Shown piece after piece: positions 21,578-33,045 of a stretch of DNA of 64,000 bases. The position numbers and the translations under genes are program-made. Within the stretch, counting starts at the first letter, position 1. Every line of letters begins with the position of its first letter. Origin of the DNA: Laguncularia racemosa (Eukaryota > Streptophyta > Magnoliopsida > Myrtales > Combretaceae); NCBI GenBank assembly GCA_037954665.1, contig JBBMOL010000578.1, positions 80,422 to 144,421 of the forward strand, written 5' to 3'. The notes under the pieces are model-generated. The model saw only the letters and a program-made list of their open reading frames with translations, made no database searches and was not told where the DNA came from.

Positions 21578-24116
21578 AAATAAATCATCACAATTTCCAC
21601 CATCTCTCTCATCCATATCATCACCATCATTTGCATCTTCATCATCTTCTTCTTCATCAATGTCAACATCATCATGAGGTGTACTGCTACCAATGATTTC
21701 CATATCCACTAATTCCAAAATTTTTGAAGTTCCTATTTGCATTTCAACTTCAACATTATCAATATCATGAAGTTCCAAATCATTTGGGATTAGGGAATTA
21801 CTGATAGGACCCTCCAAATTGACATAAGCACCAATTTCGTCCTCCTCCGCATCATCTTTATCTTCATCCCCTAGACTTGGAAAGATATGCAACACACCTT
21901 GACCTTCATTCTCATTTGATGAGTCAAACATATTTTCTTCTTCAACTATCCATTCATCATCAGATGAGAGATCTTTAACAGTGAAAGTAGAAGTGTCAGT
22001 GTCAGCAATGCATCTTTCTTTCCCATTACTTAATTTCAAGTTATGCATTACAAAGACTAAATCATTCATCTTTTGTTGATGCAACCTATTCCTCTTTTTG
22101 GTATGGACTTGAAAAAGAAAAAGGTTATACATAACTTTATAAGATTCATAATCTTAATAAGTAATAATATATAAAATTAAATAAAAGAACAATTTGTATC
22201 GTACCATTTCAAATGCACTCCAATTTTGCTCACAACTTGAAGAACTACAAGTCAAACTTAAAACACGAATAGCAAACTTTTGTAGTTCTGGGCATTCATC
22301 TCCATAAGAATCCCACCATTTAGTTGGAGCTTTTTTGTTTCTTGCTAACCTTGCAGCTTCAATGCCAAATAGTCCCTTAGCATCCTTAAATCTTTCAAGC
22401 TGCATATCAATCTTACACCTTTCTGTTGGATTAGAAACCATACGCTCTATGCAACCATATAATCTAATCTTAACATCGGCATCAACTTTAAAATCATCAC
22501 TATAATGATAATGGGGATTCAAATAATAAGCTATAGCATGCAATGGTCTATGAAGTTGAAGCTCCCATCTCTTGTCAATAGTCTTGAAGATAGGTTCATA
22601 ACTACATTAAATAAATATGATTTCAATTTAGAAATGAAACTTTAAAATTAGCACTAAAGAAAATATATTACCTTTTCTTCACATTGTTGAAGTTTGCTTT
22701 AATTTTCTGCTTAGCACGATCCATTTTTGGATAAATGAAACCCATAGCTGGTTGATCATTAGAATCCACTGATCTAAGCACTTTAATAAAGGGAAATGTA
22801 GCTTTAAGGCAAATAATAACATTCTTCCAAAACCTACTATCCAAAACCACTTGTTGAATCTGCTTTCCATCACTTGTGGTTGAATACTTACATGATTTCC
22901 AATGACTAGAAGTGAACATCATCATCAATGCAGTTTTCAACTCATAAAGGCAACCTAATGTTAAATACGAAGTGGCAAAACGAGTTGCACCAGGTCTAAT
23001 CAAATCCCTCCCTTTAGTGTATCTTCTCAAAATTGAGATAAGTATAGTCCTGGAATAAATATATGTAGTAATTCGCCTTCCTTTTGCAATTATCCCCTGA
23101 TGGATCTTCAAATTCTTCTCAAAGTCTTCCAAGATCAAATCGATGCAATGTGCAGCACAAGGTGTCCAATATAAGCATTTTCTCTTCTCTATCAATTTTT
23201 CTCCTGCTGCTTTATAATTTGCAGCATTATCTGTAATAACTTGTACAACATTTTCCTCTCTAACCTTCTCCACAATATCATCTAACATTGCCAAAACTTT
23301 GTCGGTTGTCTTGGATACATCAGAAGCATCTATAGATGATAAGAAGAACGTTCCTTTAGGGCTATTAACCAAGAAATTGCATACAGAACGCCTCTTTCTA
23401 TCAGTCCATGCATCAGACATAATAGAGCAACCTGTTTTTTTTCCATTCAACTTTGTAGTCATTAAGTAATTGCATTGTTCGAGCTACTTCTTTCTTCAAA
23501 CAAGTCACCCTTAGCTCTTGATAAGAAGGAGGTTTAAGCCCACATCCATATCGACCAACCACTTGAAGCATCTTCACAAACTTTGGATTTTTGACACAAT
23601 TAAATGGAATTGCATTAGTATAGAAAAAACGAGCAATTTCTTAGCTACATTCTTCTCTCAAATCTTTCTTCATCAATTGGTTAATTGTACCTTACATTGC
23701 TCGTGTTCCACTTTCGCAATTTTTTTTTTTGTTTTAGAAAGAAGTCCATGCAATTCCTTTCTTTTTTTGTTTATCCCTATTTGCTCCACCTCATCATCAG
23801 CATCATCAGAATCTTCAATGCCATGAATTTGCTTTCTCTTCATTTCTGATAATTTTGCCGCTTTTAGCAACATTGTTAACATTTCATTTTTTACATCTTC
23901 CAGGACACTGGTGCATGGCTCTACATCTTTACGTGTACACCCCAAGTGATTCTTGAATTTGTAAATGCCTCCACTAACAACTTTATTACAATACTTACAT
24001 TTAACTTTTTTCCCATTGTTGTCTACATCAATTCCATGCCCCCAACGTACATCAGATCTACTTCCAAGTGAATTCTTTCTTTTTGAACTCTCTTTAGATG
24101 ATTTGGAAGATGACAT
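21578..24116 (-). pseudogene. hAT transposase (BED, DUF659, hAT dimerisation)
   Basis: The start ATG at 24116 gives MSSSKSSKES and a BED zinc finger (WGHGIDVDNNGKKVKCKYC, then a GGIYKFKNHLGC His/Cys pair). DUF659 follows in shifted frames: FFYTNAIPFNCVKNPKF, VGRYGCGLKPPSYQELRV, then SIMSDAWTDRKRRS, VVQVITDNAANYKAAG and YWTPCAAHCIDLILEDF. The C-terminus has KWWDSYGDECPELQKFA and CEQNWSAFEM, the hAT dimerisation region, then VHTKKRNRL and a very acidic tail. An intron fits 22671-22602 (GT..AG, 70 bp). A second is likely at about 22204-22108 but joins one base out of frame. A stop at 23643 and frameshifts near 23680 and 23435 break the gene. Confidence 0.92.
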
Positions 24117-25499
24117 TTTAACTCAATCGATACTTAAAATCCTGTAAGAAAAAAAAAAAGAAAAAAGGAGTAAAGAGAGCTATGGTAGAAAGTAGAAAAC
24201 TAGAAACTATAAACTATAAAGTACTATTACATATTCACAAATTACATATATAAAGTAAATTGCTCATGCTCATGCTCATGTAACAAGTAATTACTAATTA
24301 CAATTTACAATTAGAAGAGATAGTAAGAAAAATAACTATAAAGGTTTTCTTTAAATCATCATCAAGAAAAGGAAAGCAAAACATAAGGGGTAACAAGCTT
24401 TACATTCCATAAAGCTAGAAAAATGAGTATATTATAAATTTATAACTAAGTAATATAATCCCATTTCCAAATTATAACAATATAACTTAGCACACCACAT
24501 GCTCAACCTAAACCCTCCAAATGCAACTTGTATGAAGGATTAAGTTTCTCTGGAATTGGCTTCATTGATATTTAAGCACATAATACATTTGGATGGGATA
24601 TCAACTTGGATTGAGATCAGATAAGATAAGAAAACACGAAGAAAAATGCTTTTTGGAAGGAACAGGGGAAGAGCACGGCTGTGTGTCAAGGAAAACACGC
24701 CCACAAAAGCACACACGGTTGAAGGCACGATCGTATGTTGAGCTTGGAAAATACACAGAAGTACACACGGTTGAAGGCACGGCCGTGTGTTGAGCTTGGA
24801 AAATACACAGAAGTACACACGGTTGAGTACATGGTTGAAGGCACGGCCTTGAAAGCCATCAACCCATTCAAATACCCATTCACAATCACAACTCACAAGC
24901 ATAAAAATTCCCATGATACACTACATTACAACTATACAAGTACAAGTATAGTCATACAAGTCATACCTAACACAAAACTTGCGTCTATGAAGATGGATCT
25001 CAACTTGGTGGCGGGTGGCCTGCTACAAGAACGATTGTTGCTTCGCTACGCTCACTCGTCTACGAAGGAGAAGGATCGCTGGCTCGCTGCTCGGTGTTCT
25101 TTGTTCTGATAGTATCAAGTATCAACTTAGCTCACTGCTCAGTGTGGAAGTGGATGTGGAATGAAGGATCGCTGGCTCGCTTCACCTCTCTCGTCGCTTT
25201 TCACTGTCTCTCTTCAACGTACAAGAACAGCAGTAGCAGCAAGCTAGAAATTGCAAAAGATGTGCTGGGTTGCCGATTGGGCTAGGCTGGGTTGGGCTTG
25301 GATCCTATCTAAATGGATTTAAGCCTGCAATTGGATAATTGTGTGGAATCGGTAGAAACGTTCAGAATCGCGATTTTGAACGATTTTACTGTTCAAAATC
25401 ACGATTTTACTCCGATTTTGATCCTTTCCGATTTTGTATGCGAGTTAACTAGGATTGTATATGTAAACTCGTAAAAACGTGGAATCGTACGAGTTGAAA
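24117..25499 (-). other. hAT 5' non-coding region
   Basis: No transposase-like frame is seen. It holds the palindrome array, a GC-richer stretch with a duplicated GGATCGCTGGCTCGCT near 25075 and 25167, and subterminal CGATTTT repeats from 25370 on. It is probably promoter and 5' UTR. Confidence 0.6.
24673..24850. repeat. Palindrome array upstream of hAT transposase
   Basis: Two near-identical units of GTACACACGGTTGAAGGCAC plus GGCCGTGTGTTGAGCTTGG with linker AAAATACACAGAA, and flanking partial units. The core GCACGGCCGTGTG and the linker CACAGAAGTACAC resemble those in family-2a LTRs (CACAGA.AAGTACACGG). It lies about 560-730 bp 5' of the transposase ATG. Confidence 0.9.
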
Positions 25500-25518
25500 C
25501 GCGATTTTGACAACAATG
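25500..25518. repeat. hAT terminal inverted repeat, right
   Basis: Inverted it reads CATTGTTGTCAAAATCGCG. The TSD GTACCGTC follows at 25519-25526. Confidence 0.93.
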
Positions 25519-25526
25519 GTACCGTC

Positions 25527-26590
25527 TACCTAACATCAGATCTAACTACCTCTTTACCCTTCCCAGAAATTAGCTTCTCTTTGTCTATGCTGGGGGTAAC
25601 TCTATCTACTGCCTTAAAAGGTTTACCTGTTCCCTTTGGTCTACCTAACTGACCATTAGCCCCCATGGGCCTAGTAGTAGTACTAGGCTTGCTACTAGTA
25701 ACTCGAAGTGGATTATATCGCCTCTACCTTTCTACTTTTAAGGCTAACTATATAGGCTCATTAAGTGTACTATATCTCTAAAGCTCAACAACATAGGCTA
25801 TCTCATACTTCAACCCAGATACAAAATGTGCTAGGGTTTGCTCAAGAGGCTCTATTGACCCACATTTGATCATCAAAGTTTTAAACTCCAGCACATAATC
25901 ATTCACTATTTTGCCTCCCTATCTCAAGGTCGATAGAAGCATAAATAGTTCCTGCCTATAATGCTCAAGAATGAACCGCTTCCTTAGAACCACTTTCATG
26001 TCTCCCCAAGTATGAATTTCAGCCTCTCCATCACTCCGCCTACTGATCACCAAATTTTTCCACCACAAGGTGACAAGTTTTATGAACTCAATAGTAGCAA
26101 GTCAAACTCTAGTGTTATCATGTATCTCATAACACTTAAAAAGGCCCTCAACCTTATCCTCCCAATCCAGATAGTCATCTGTTGAACCCCTACCACCAAA
26201 CGAAGGCATTTGCAGCTTCACATATTCTAAGCTCCTAGGTGGCCTGAAATCTCTGTTTGGGTAAGGATTGACCCCAAAGTTATCATCCCTCTCCTCCTTA
26301 AAGGCATGATGATCTCCTTCCATTCTCCTTCCCATGTTTCCTCCTCCTACTGCTCCCTTTCTTTGAACGTTTTGAGGAGCTACTCTTGGTGGTGGCGCCT
26401 AAGGATTCGCTACTGGTGGTTGTGGTATTATCATCCTATCAATCCTTGTTGATAGTGTAGAAACAATGGTGGTGAGGTCCTGAAGTTGTTCATTTGAAGT
26501 TCTCCTACTTGCAGTATGATGACCCTATCCTCCACCAACTTAGCTATTGGCCTCATTGCTAATACCCCCATTCACACTGTCATTCGACAT
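25527..26590 (-). pseudogene. H2 gag
   Basis: The start ATG at 26590 gives MSNDSVNGGISNEANS, matching the R1 gag start MSINSVNGGMSDVAYS. The gag domain follows: RSLEYVKLQMPSFGGRGST, DDYLDWEDKVEGLFKCYEI, IEFIKLVTLWWKNLVISRRS and RKRFILEHYRQELFMLLSTL. About eight stops interrupt it. The frame would continue across the hAT insertion into the zinc knuckle. Confidence 0.85.
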
Positions 26591-26882
26591 GTTTGTAGAT
26601 GTGATTTGTTGAAGTACAAATAATCTAAAACAATTGCAGCACTCTCCCTTCACCACGCAACACCATAATAATTCACACTGCCACACACATTACGCACACA
26701 CACGGTGCACTCTTAATCACCACTACACACATAACACCTCACTCACAGTGCAACACCCTTCAACTTAATACACACAACATAAACTCCACCAATTCAATAC
26801 TCCATTATATCGCCACACATACACACACAAACACAGCAACAATTCAAATTAACACCTATAATGCAACATTCCCCACAAATAG
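26591..26882 (-). other. H2 leader fragment
   Basis: CA-rich leader sequence with CACACACGGTGCAC. It is cut at CCACAAATAG by the plus-strand LTR at 26883. No coding content. Confidence 0.6.
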
Positions 26883-27754
26883 TGATGGGAAAATTTTCGG
26901 CACCTTCGACACTTTCAGAACTCGATTTGGATGATGATCCAAATCACTCATATTTTACTTTATGTCTTTTATTCTAATAAATATTTGAGGATAATCTTAT
27001 AGGTACAATGGTAATTCTCCATGGGATGCCAATATGTCCTACAACAGTTGATGGATACAGAACATTTTTAGAGTGACAATTAAAAACCCGCTACGATTGT
27101 TTTCCATTCCAAGGCATTGGTTCATGAAGACTTATGACATTTTGTACTTTGTAATAGTTTTTATGAACTATTTTTGGTTGTTTTTGGTTTTGGGACACTT
27201 TCATTTCCTTGTAATTTTCATTTAGGACTAGCCACCTTAAAAGTGGCAAACTTGTAATTTTGACCACTTTTGTTTGTGAGTTGCAAAAATTGCCTTGATT
27301 GGAATTTTGATTTGCTGCTTGTTGGAGTTAGATTGGGAGGATTGTTGTATCTTCTTGTGATTAATTATTTTCGTGGAAGGAAAGAAGAATAGAAGTGTTG
27401 TTAATTCAACAATTTTGTGAATTTGAAAAAAATTACCTTGTTCTCGCCTTGATTAGCTTGTGGCGTGAGGGAGGTTGTGAAGCTTATTGTTGTAATTCCA
27501 TTTTGTAAATTCTGAATTGGGGAAGTGTATTTTACAGATTTGCATTGAGTTGAGTAGTAAGGAATCTATTTGAATTCAAACACATTCCATTAAGTTGTGG
27601 GAGTTAATGAGTGTTATTTGAATTTGAAATCCATTTCTTACCAATTGAGGAAGGCTTGCAATTAGTGAGGAGGTTGAAATTCAAATTGGAGTTGCTGCCT
27701 ATTGTTAAGTTTCGGATTACATTTGTGGAAAGTGGTATATCTTGTTATCCTTGC
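26883..27754 (+). repeat. Plus-strand family-1 element E0: partial LTR joined to leader
   Basis: It starts TGATGGGAAAATTT and follows the E1 LTR (27755) closely to about 27269 (CCACTTTT). It then switches to leader sequence (TTTGAATTTGAAATCCATTTCTTACC). The TATA box, R, U5 and primer site are therefore deleted. E1 interrupts it at 27754. Confidence 0.75.
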
Positions 27755-28759
27755 TGATGGGAAAATTTCTGACACTGTCAACCTCTTCAAAACCTAATTT
27801 GGATGATTAACCAAATTGCTCATATTTTACCTTATGTCTTTATTTCTAATAAAATTTGAGAATAATATTATAGGTACAATTATAATTCTCCATGGGATGC
27901 CAAATGTCCTACAACCTCAGTTGGACACAGAACATTTTTCAAGATAACAATCAAAGACCCGTTGCGATTGTTCTCTATTCTAAGGCATTGGAACATGAAG
28001 ACTTATGTTATTTTGTATCTTGTAAATTTTTATTGAACTATTTTGGATGTATTTTGGTTTTGGGATACTTTTATTTCTTTGTAACTTTCATTTACGATTA
28101 GCCACCTTAAAAGTGGCAAACTTGTAATTTTGAGCACTTTTTAACCTTAGGAGTAGCAAGTATAAATACTTGCTTAAGAGAGGGTTTGAGGGAGCTTATT
28201 TTTGCATATTAAACACTACCTTTCACGTGAGAATTAAGGTTCCTAATTTTCATCCAAACTCTTATCAATTTCAATCCCAAGAGTTGAAATTGTGGCAAGT
28301 ACAACATCTTGAAATTGTGAGTTATATCAATTTCATTTTGTTATGATTTCTTTTCTTCTCTAGTGTGTCATATCTAGGGTTGAATTGAGATAGTTCTTGG
28401 TCAAAAATACATCTTATTGTTCACAAATTATTGTGTTTATTTGAAGTACTTTGCAATTGAATTTGAATCTTCATTGAAGAATTCCCTTGAAAACGTGTAC
28501 TTCACTATTGGAAAGGAGTTCTTGGAATTGAGGTTTTCTTTGTCATTTGTGGATTATCTTCATGGATTATATGAGATTAGAGTGTTGTTAGAAGATATTA
28601 TCATTGTGGTATTACAATTATATCTTTGAACTTTTGGATTTCATCATATCTTCATTAGGGTTTACGTGATTTAGCCTTGTGGATCCGGTTTTTGCCTTGA
28701 CTTGAGATTGTTTTTCTTAAGTATTTTGATTGTGCTTCTTAGTGGAATTAGGCACATCA
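27755..28759 (+). repeat. 5' LTR of plus-strand family-1 element E1
   Basis: It starts TGATGGG and ends GGCACATCA (1005 bp). The TATA box is in the palindrome at 28156-28173 (GCAAGTATAAATACTTGC). A primer site follows, so this is a 5' LTR. Confidence 0.9.
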
Positions 28760-28765
28760 TCTTTT

Positions 28766-28777
28766 CGGTATCAGAGC
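28766..28777 (+). other. Primer binding site of E1
   Basis: CGGTATCAGAGC, the tRNA-Met complement with the first T changed to C, six bases after the LTR. Confidence 0.8.
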
Positions 28778-28906
28778 TCTTGTTGAGAGAAGGGAATTGG
28801 TTTCATTTGATTTCGTGGAGTCAATCATCCATTAGGATTGATTTAGTGGAAACTGCAATTGTATTGATTGTTGTGGTTTTGAGTTTGTGAAATTACCTTG
28901 TTTTGG
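28778..28906 (+). other. E1 leader, first part
   Basis: Non-coding leader directly after the primer site. It is broken at about 28907 by an Athila LTR fragment. The rest of the leader appears at 33046. Confidence 0.6.
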
Positions 28907-29677
28907 AGATTAATTGCATGCCCTTCAATTGTTTCTTAGATTCATAGATCCGGAATATGAATTTATGTATGATATCATATTAGTTAATTGAGAAATTGCA
29001 TGCCCTTCAATATGAAGTTGTTGACTTTCTTATGATTAATTGCATGCCCTTCAATTGTTTCTTAGATTCATAGATTCGGAATATGAATTTATGTATGATA
29101 TCATATTAGTTAATTGAGAAATTGCTCTTATGATTAGATTTAATGCAATTAATGAGACTTGATTGTTCTTCTAGAGATAGGAAACAAGAGTCTTCTGTTT
29201 ACATCGATTATTTTGATGCGAATTCACGTGCTTTATGCAATTCTAGGTTGCTATTAAATAAGGAGAGATCCTATTTGATAAATCTAGGATTAGATAGGTT
29301 AATATACTTGAGAAAGTAGTTAACTTGACTAGGGAATTCGACAGTATAAGAAGTCAACTACGCCAATCCTCATAAATCTAATGAATTACATGATAGAGAA
29401 GGAGTAGAATAAGATCTAGGTTGCTTTTGCCAATTGATAAATCTTCAGAACCATTGTTGTTAGTGAGTTATTAGTTTTAAGATTAGATTAATTAAGTTTC
29501 ATCCAACATATTTAAGCGTCGGTTAGATAATAGGAACGGAGTTAGTACTAGTAGTTGGTGTATCTTTGAGGGACGACCTTGTGCTTACTTGCTATATTAC
29601 GCTACGATAGGTGCACTTGCCTATTTCTTCGTAGTAAGATTAAGAACAAGAATTATAAATATTAAAACTACGATTAG
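28907..29677 (+). repeat. Athila LTR fragment, truncated
   Basis: This is the reverse complement of the R-U5 side of the Athila LTR at 48723-49400 (CTACGATAGGTGCACTTGCC, shared). The right end GCAATGATCA is the true LTR end. The left end is internal. A segment of about 125 bp beginning ATTGCATGCCCTTCAATTG is present twice (28911 and 29037). Confidence 0.85.
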
Positions 29678-32412
29678 CAATGATCATCTTCCCTAAGGAG
29701 ATTCCAAAGGGATTACCACCTATTCGTGGCATTGAGCACCAGATTGACCTTGTACTCGGAGCATCTATTATAAACAAACCAGCTTATAGGAGCAATCTAG
29801 AGTAGACAAAGGAACTCCAAAGGCAGGTCAGTGAATTAATGGAGAAGGGGTACGTGAGAGAAAGCATGAGCCCATATGTAGTGCCTGTGATTTTGGTGCC
29901 TAAGAAGGATAGGTCATGGAGAATGTGTATTGATTGCCACGCCATCAACAACATCATGGTAAAGTATCGTCATCCCATTCCTTGCTTAGATGACATGTTT
30001 GATGAGTTACATAGGTCTAGTGTCTTTTCCAAAATTGATTTCAAAAGCGGATATCACCAAATTAGAATGAAAGAAGGTGATGAATGGAAACCGCATTTAA
30101 AACAAAATATGGATTATATGAGTGGTTAGTAATGCCTTTCGATTTAACTAGCGCACGTAGTATTTTTTAGAGACTTATGAACCATGTTTTGAGGACTTCT
30201 ATTGGCAAATTTGTGGTTGTCTATTTTGATGATATCCTCATTTATAGCAAGAGTTTGGAAGACCATATATCTCACTTGAGGGATGTTTTAGATGTTCTTT
30301 GAAAGGAGCAATTATATGCTAACCTCAAAAAGTGCACTTTTTGCACAGACAAACTTGTGTTTCTTGGTTTTATTGTTAGTGCACAGGGAATATAGGTTGA
30401 TGAAGAGAAGATTCGTGCGATCCAAGAATGGCCTAGTCCAACTAATGTAAGTAATGTGCGGAGTTTCCATGGACTAGCGAGCTTTTACAGGAGGTTTGTG
30501 AAGGATTTCAGCACCATCGCAGCACCACTTATTGAAGTAATCAAGAAGAATGTGGGGTTCAGATGGGGAGAGTAACAAGAGAAGGCCTTTCAGATGCTTA
30601 AAATAAGTTGACTCATGCGCCATTACTTGCCTTACCTGATTTCTCTAAAACTTTTGAAATTGAGTGCGATGCGTCAGGAATAGGTATTGGAGTAGTGCTC
30701 ATACAGGAGAGAAGACCAATTGCATTCTTTAGCGAGAAGCTAAGTAGGGCAACTATGAACTACCCTACTTATGACAAGGAGTTATATGCATTGGTTCGAG
30801 CGCTGGAGACTTGGCAACACTATCTTTGGCCAAAAGAGTTCGTGATCCACACTGATCATGAATCCTTGAAGTACTTGAAGGGACAACATAAGCTAAACAA
30901 AAGGCATGCTCGTTGGGTGGAGTTCATCGAAACATTTCCCTATGTCATCCACTACAAGCAAGGTAAAGAAAATGTTGTTGCTGATGCACTTTCTAGAAGG
31001 TATGCTCTTATCTCTACTCTTAGTTCTAAATTTCTTGGTTTTGAGCATATTAAAGAATTGTATGCTGCTAATCGAGATTTTTGTGAAGAGTATGTGCACT
31101 GTGAGAAGAGTGGCCATGGTAAATTTTTATAAGCATGAAGGATTCTTGTTTAGGGAGAATAAACTTTGCATTCCAAATTTTTCTTTAAGAGAATTATAAG
31201 TGAAGGAGTCTCATGGAGGAGGTTTAATGGGACATTTTGGAGTAGCTAAAACCTTAGGGGTTTTGCAGGAACACTCCTATTGGCCTCACATGAAACGAGA
31301 TGTTGAGAGGATTGTGAGCGATGTGTCACTTGTAAGCAAGAAAAATCTAGAGTCCAACCTCATGCGCTTTATACCCCACTTCCCATTCCTCATGAGCCTT
31401 GGATAGATATTTCCATGGACTTTGTGTTAGGACTACCCAGGTCTAGGCATGGTCGAGACTCTATTTTTGTAGTCGTGGATAGATTTTCTAAGATGACACA
31501 TTTCATTCCTTGCCACAAAATAGATGATGCTTCCAATATTGCTAATTTGTTCTATAGGGATGTTGTGAGATTGCATGGTATGCCTAGAACAGTTGTATCG
31601 GATTGAGATGCTAAGTTCTTGAGCTACTTCTGGAAGACCTTGTGGGCTAAGTTAGAACTAAGCTATTGTTTTCTGCTACTTGTCATCTACAGACTGATGG
31701 TCAAACTAAGGTAGTAAATCAAACTTTATCTACTTTGTTAAGGGCAGTCACTAAAAAGAACATTAAAAATTGGGAGGATTGGTTGCCGCATGTTGAATTT
31801 GCTTATAATCGCACAATGCATTTTGCTACTAAGTTTACTCCTTTTGAAATTGTGTATGGTTTTAATCCACTAACTCCTTTGGATTTATCACCTCTGCCTA
31901 TTTCTGAGTATGTTAATCTAGATGGTAAGAAGAAAGCAGAATTTGTTAAACAGATCCATGAGAAGGCAAGGCTAAACATTGAGCGAAGAACAGAGCAGTA
32001 TATGAAACAAGCCAACAAGGGTCGTCGACAAGCTGTCTTTGAACCTGGAGACTGGGTTTGGGTTCACATGCGTAAAGAGCGGTTTCTTATGCAGCATCGA
32101 TCTAAATTACTTCCTAGAGGTGATGGACCATTTCAAATTCTTGAGCGCATCAATGATAATGCCTACAAGATAGATTTGCTAGGTGAGTATCAAGTAAATG
32201 CTACTTTTAATGTTACTGATCTGAGTCCTTTTGATGTAGGCGACAATTTGAGGACAAATCCTTTTCAAGAGGAGGGGAATGATGAGAGCCATGATGGGAG
32301 CCAAGCCAAAAGAGGGAATGTAGATCCTCTTGAAGTGCCACCTGGACCAATCATAAGAACGCGTGTGAAACGATTCAAGGAAGCACTTGATGGGTTGATA
32401 AAGGATGTCTAA
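29678..32412 (+). pseudogene. Family-2b pol of F2c: RT, RNase H, integrase
   Basis: RT starts IPKGLPPIRG and has KKDRSWRMCIDCHAINN, KIDFKSGYHQIRMKEGDEW, and the catalytic YFDD at 30222-30233. RNase H (30608-31132) keeps ECDASGIGIG, KELYALVRAL, HTDHESLKYLKG and VVADALSRR, so all four acidic residues are visible. Integrase has HGGGLMGHFG and, after a frameshift near 31315, RCVTCKQEKS for the zinc domain. It continues with SMDFVLGLPRSRHGRDS. VVSD-stop-DAKF has Arg changed to a stop. QTDGQTKVVN has the catalytic Glu changed to Lys. The last frame (31666-32412) runs 130 bp into the 3' LTR. Gag and protease are missing on the left. Confidence 0.93.
32264..32279 (+). other. Polypurine tract of F2c
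   Basis: AAGAGGAGGGGAA precedes TGATGAGAGCC, the 3' LTR start, and lies inside the pol frame (QEEGN). Confidence 0.85.
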
Positions 32413-33045
32413 GAAGCCGGAAAGGATTGGAGCAACTATGAGAATGAACTTGCATTTGTACAAGTCATTCAAGGAGATCAAAGCATAGGAGGTCATAGCT
32501 GCCAGCCTTGACAACGCTAGCTTAAACACTGCCGGCCTTGAAATCGGCATTGCCATTCACACACAACAGAGGGACTATGCCGGCTTACTACGCCGCCGGC
32601 CTTTATACCCAGCGTACATCCTACGCCGGCTACTACGCCGGCTCCTACGTCGCCGGCTTTCATTTCCTGTTTGTTATTTTTCCGCGACTTTATGATGTTA
32701 TGTCATTTAGGCTTTTGTTATTACGAGTTGTAAACCCTAATATAAGCTGCTAAGGTTGAAAATAGAGCATGAACACAGATACAAAATTGAATAACACATT
32801 TTGAGAGAATTCCTTGCTTGCTTCTCTAAGAACTTCTCTTAAACTTATCAAATTTCTTCTGTAGCATTCATCCCAACTTATCAATCGGTCTTTCATCCTG
32901 ATTGTGGCGTTAACTAAATATACCAAGGTTCTTGCCTCACCTATAGGCAACGGGTCGTGGTTCCACTTGTTTATTTGGCATCTTGGGTTGTAATTCCGAG
33001 CGTATTGGTATTGGGTTTCGTCGCACGTGGGCATGGTTCGTATCA
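32280..33045 (+). repeat. 3' LTR of F2c (subfamily 2b)
   Basis: TGATGAGAGCC...TTCGTATCA, 766 bp. U3 contains a GCCGGC array at 32480-32662 upstream of the TATA-like CTAATATAAGCTGC near 32735. It is followed by CGTGG and then family-1 leader, so F2c had inserted into E1. Confidence 0.9.
32480..32662. repeat. GCCGGC palindrome array in F2c LTR
   Basis: Repeated (TA)CGCCGGC cores, often as TACTACGCCGGC, for example near 32577, 32592 and 32622-32655. It occupies the U3 position taken by TACACG arrays in subfamily 2a. Confidence 0.88.

Larger units (their letters stand above)
21260..25518 (-). mobile_element. hAT DNA transposon, 4.26 kb
   Basis: The ends are CAAGGTTGTCAAAATCGCG on the left and, inverted, CATTGTTGTCAAAATCGCG on the right: terminal inverted repeats of about 19 bp with two or three mismatches near the tip. 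The 8-bp TSD GTACCGTC flanks it. Subterminal copies of CGATTTT/AAAATCG are dense at both ends. It encodes a BED-finger/DUF659/hAT-dimerisation transposase on the minus strand. It lies inside the gag of H2, so it is younger than H2. It looks recently active but its transposase is broken. Confidence 0.96.
19580..26882 (-). mobile_element. Gypsy family-1 element H2, gag-protease only
   Basis: The 3' LTR is at 19580-20428. The protease, zinc knuckle, gag and leader extend to 26882, with the hAT transposon inserted at 21260-25518. Protease is followed almost directly by the polypurine tract and LTR, so RT, RNase H and integrase are absent. Its 5' LTR is not seen: the leader is cut at 26882 by a plus-strand family-1 element. 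It inserted into the integrase of H1. Confidence 0.85.

Noticed and set aside
24593..25285. Frames of 60-120 codons in the hAT 5' region as a second hAT protein
   Set aside because: They cross the palindrome repeats, overlap on both strands and show no domain. Array translation explains their repeated residues.
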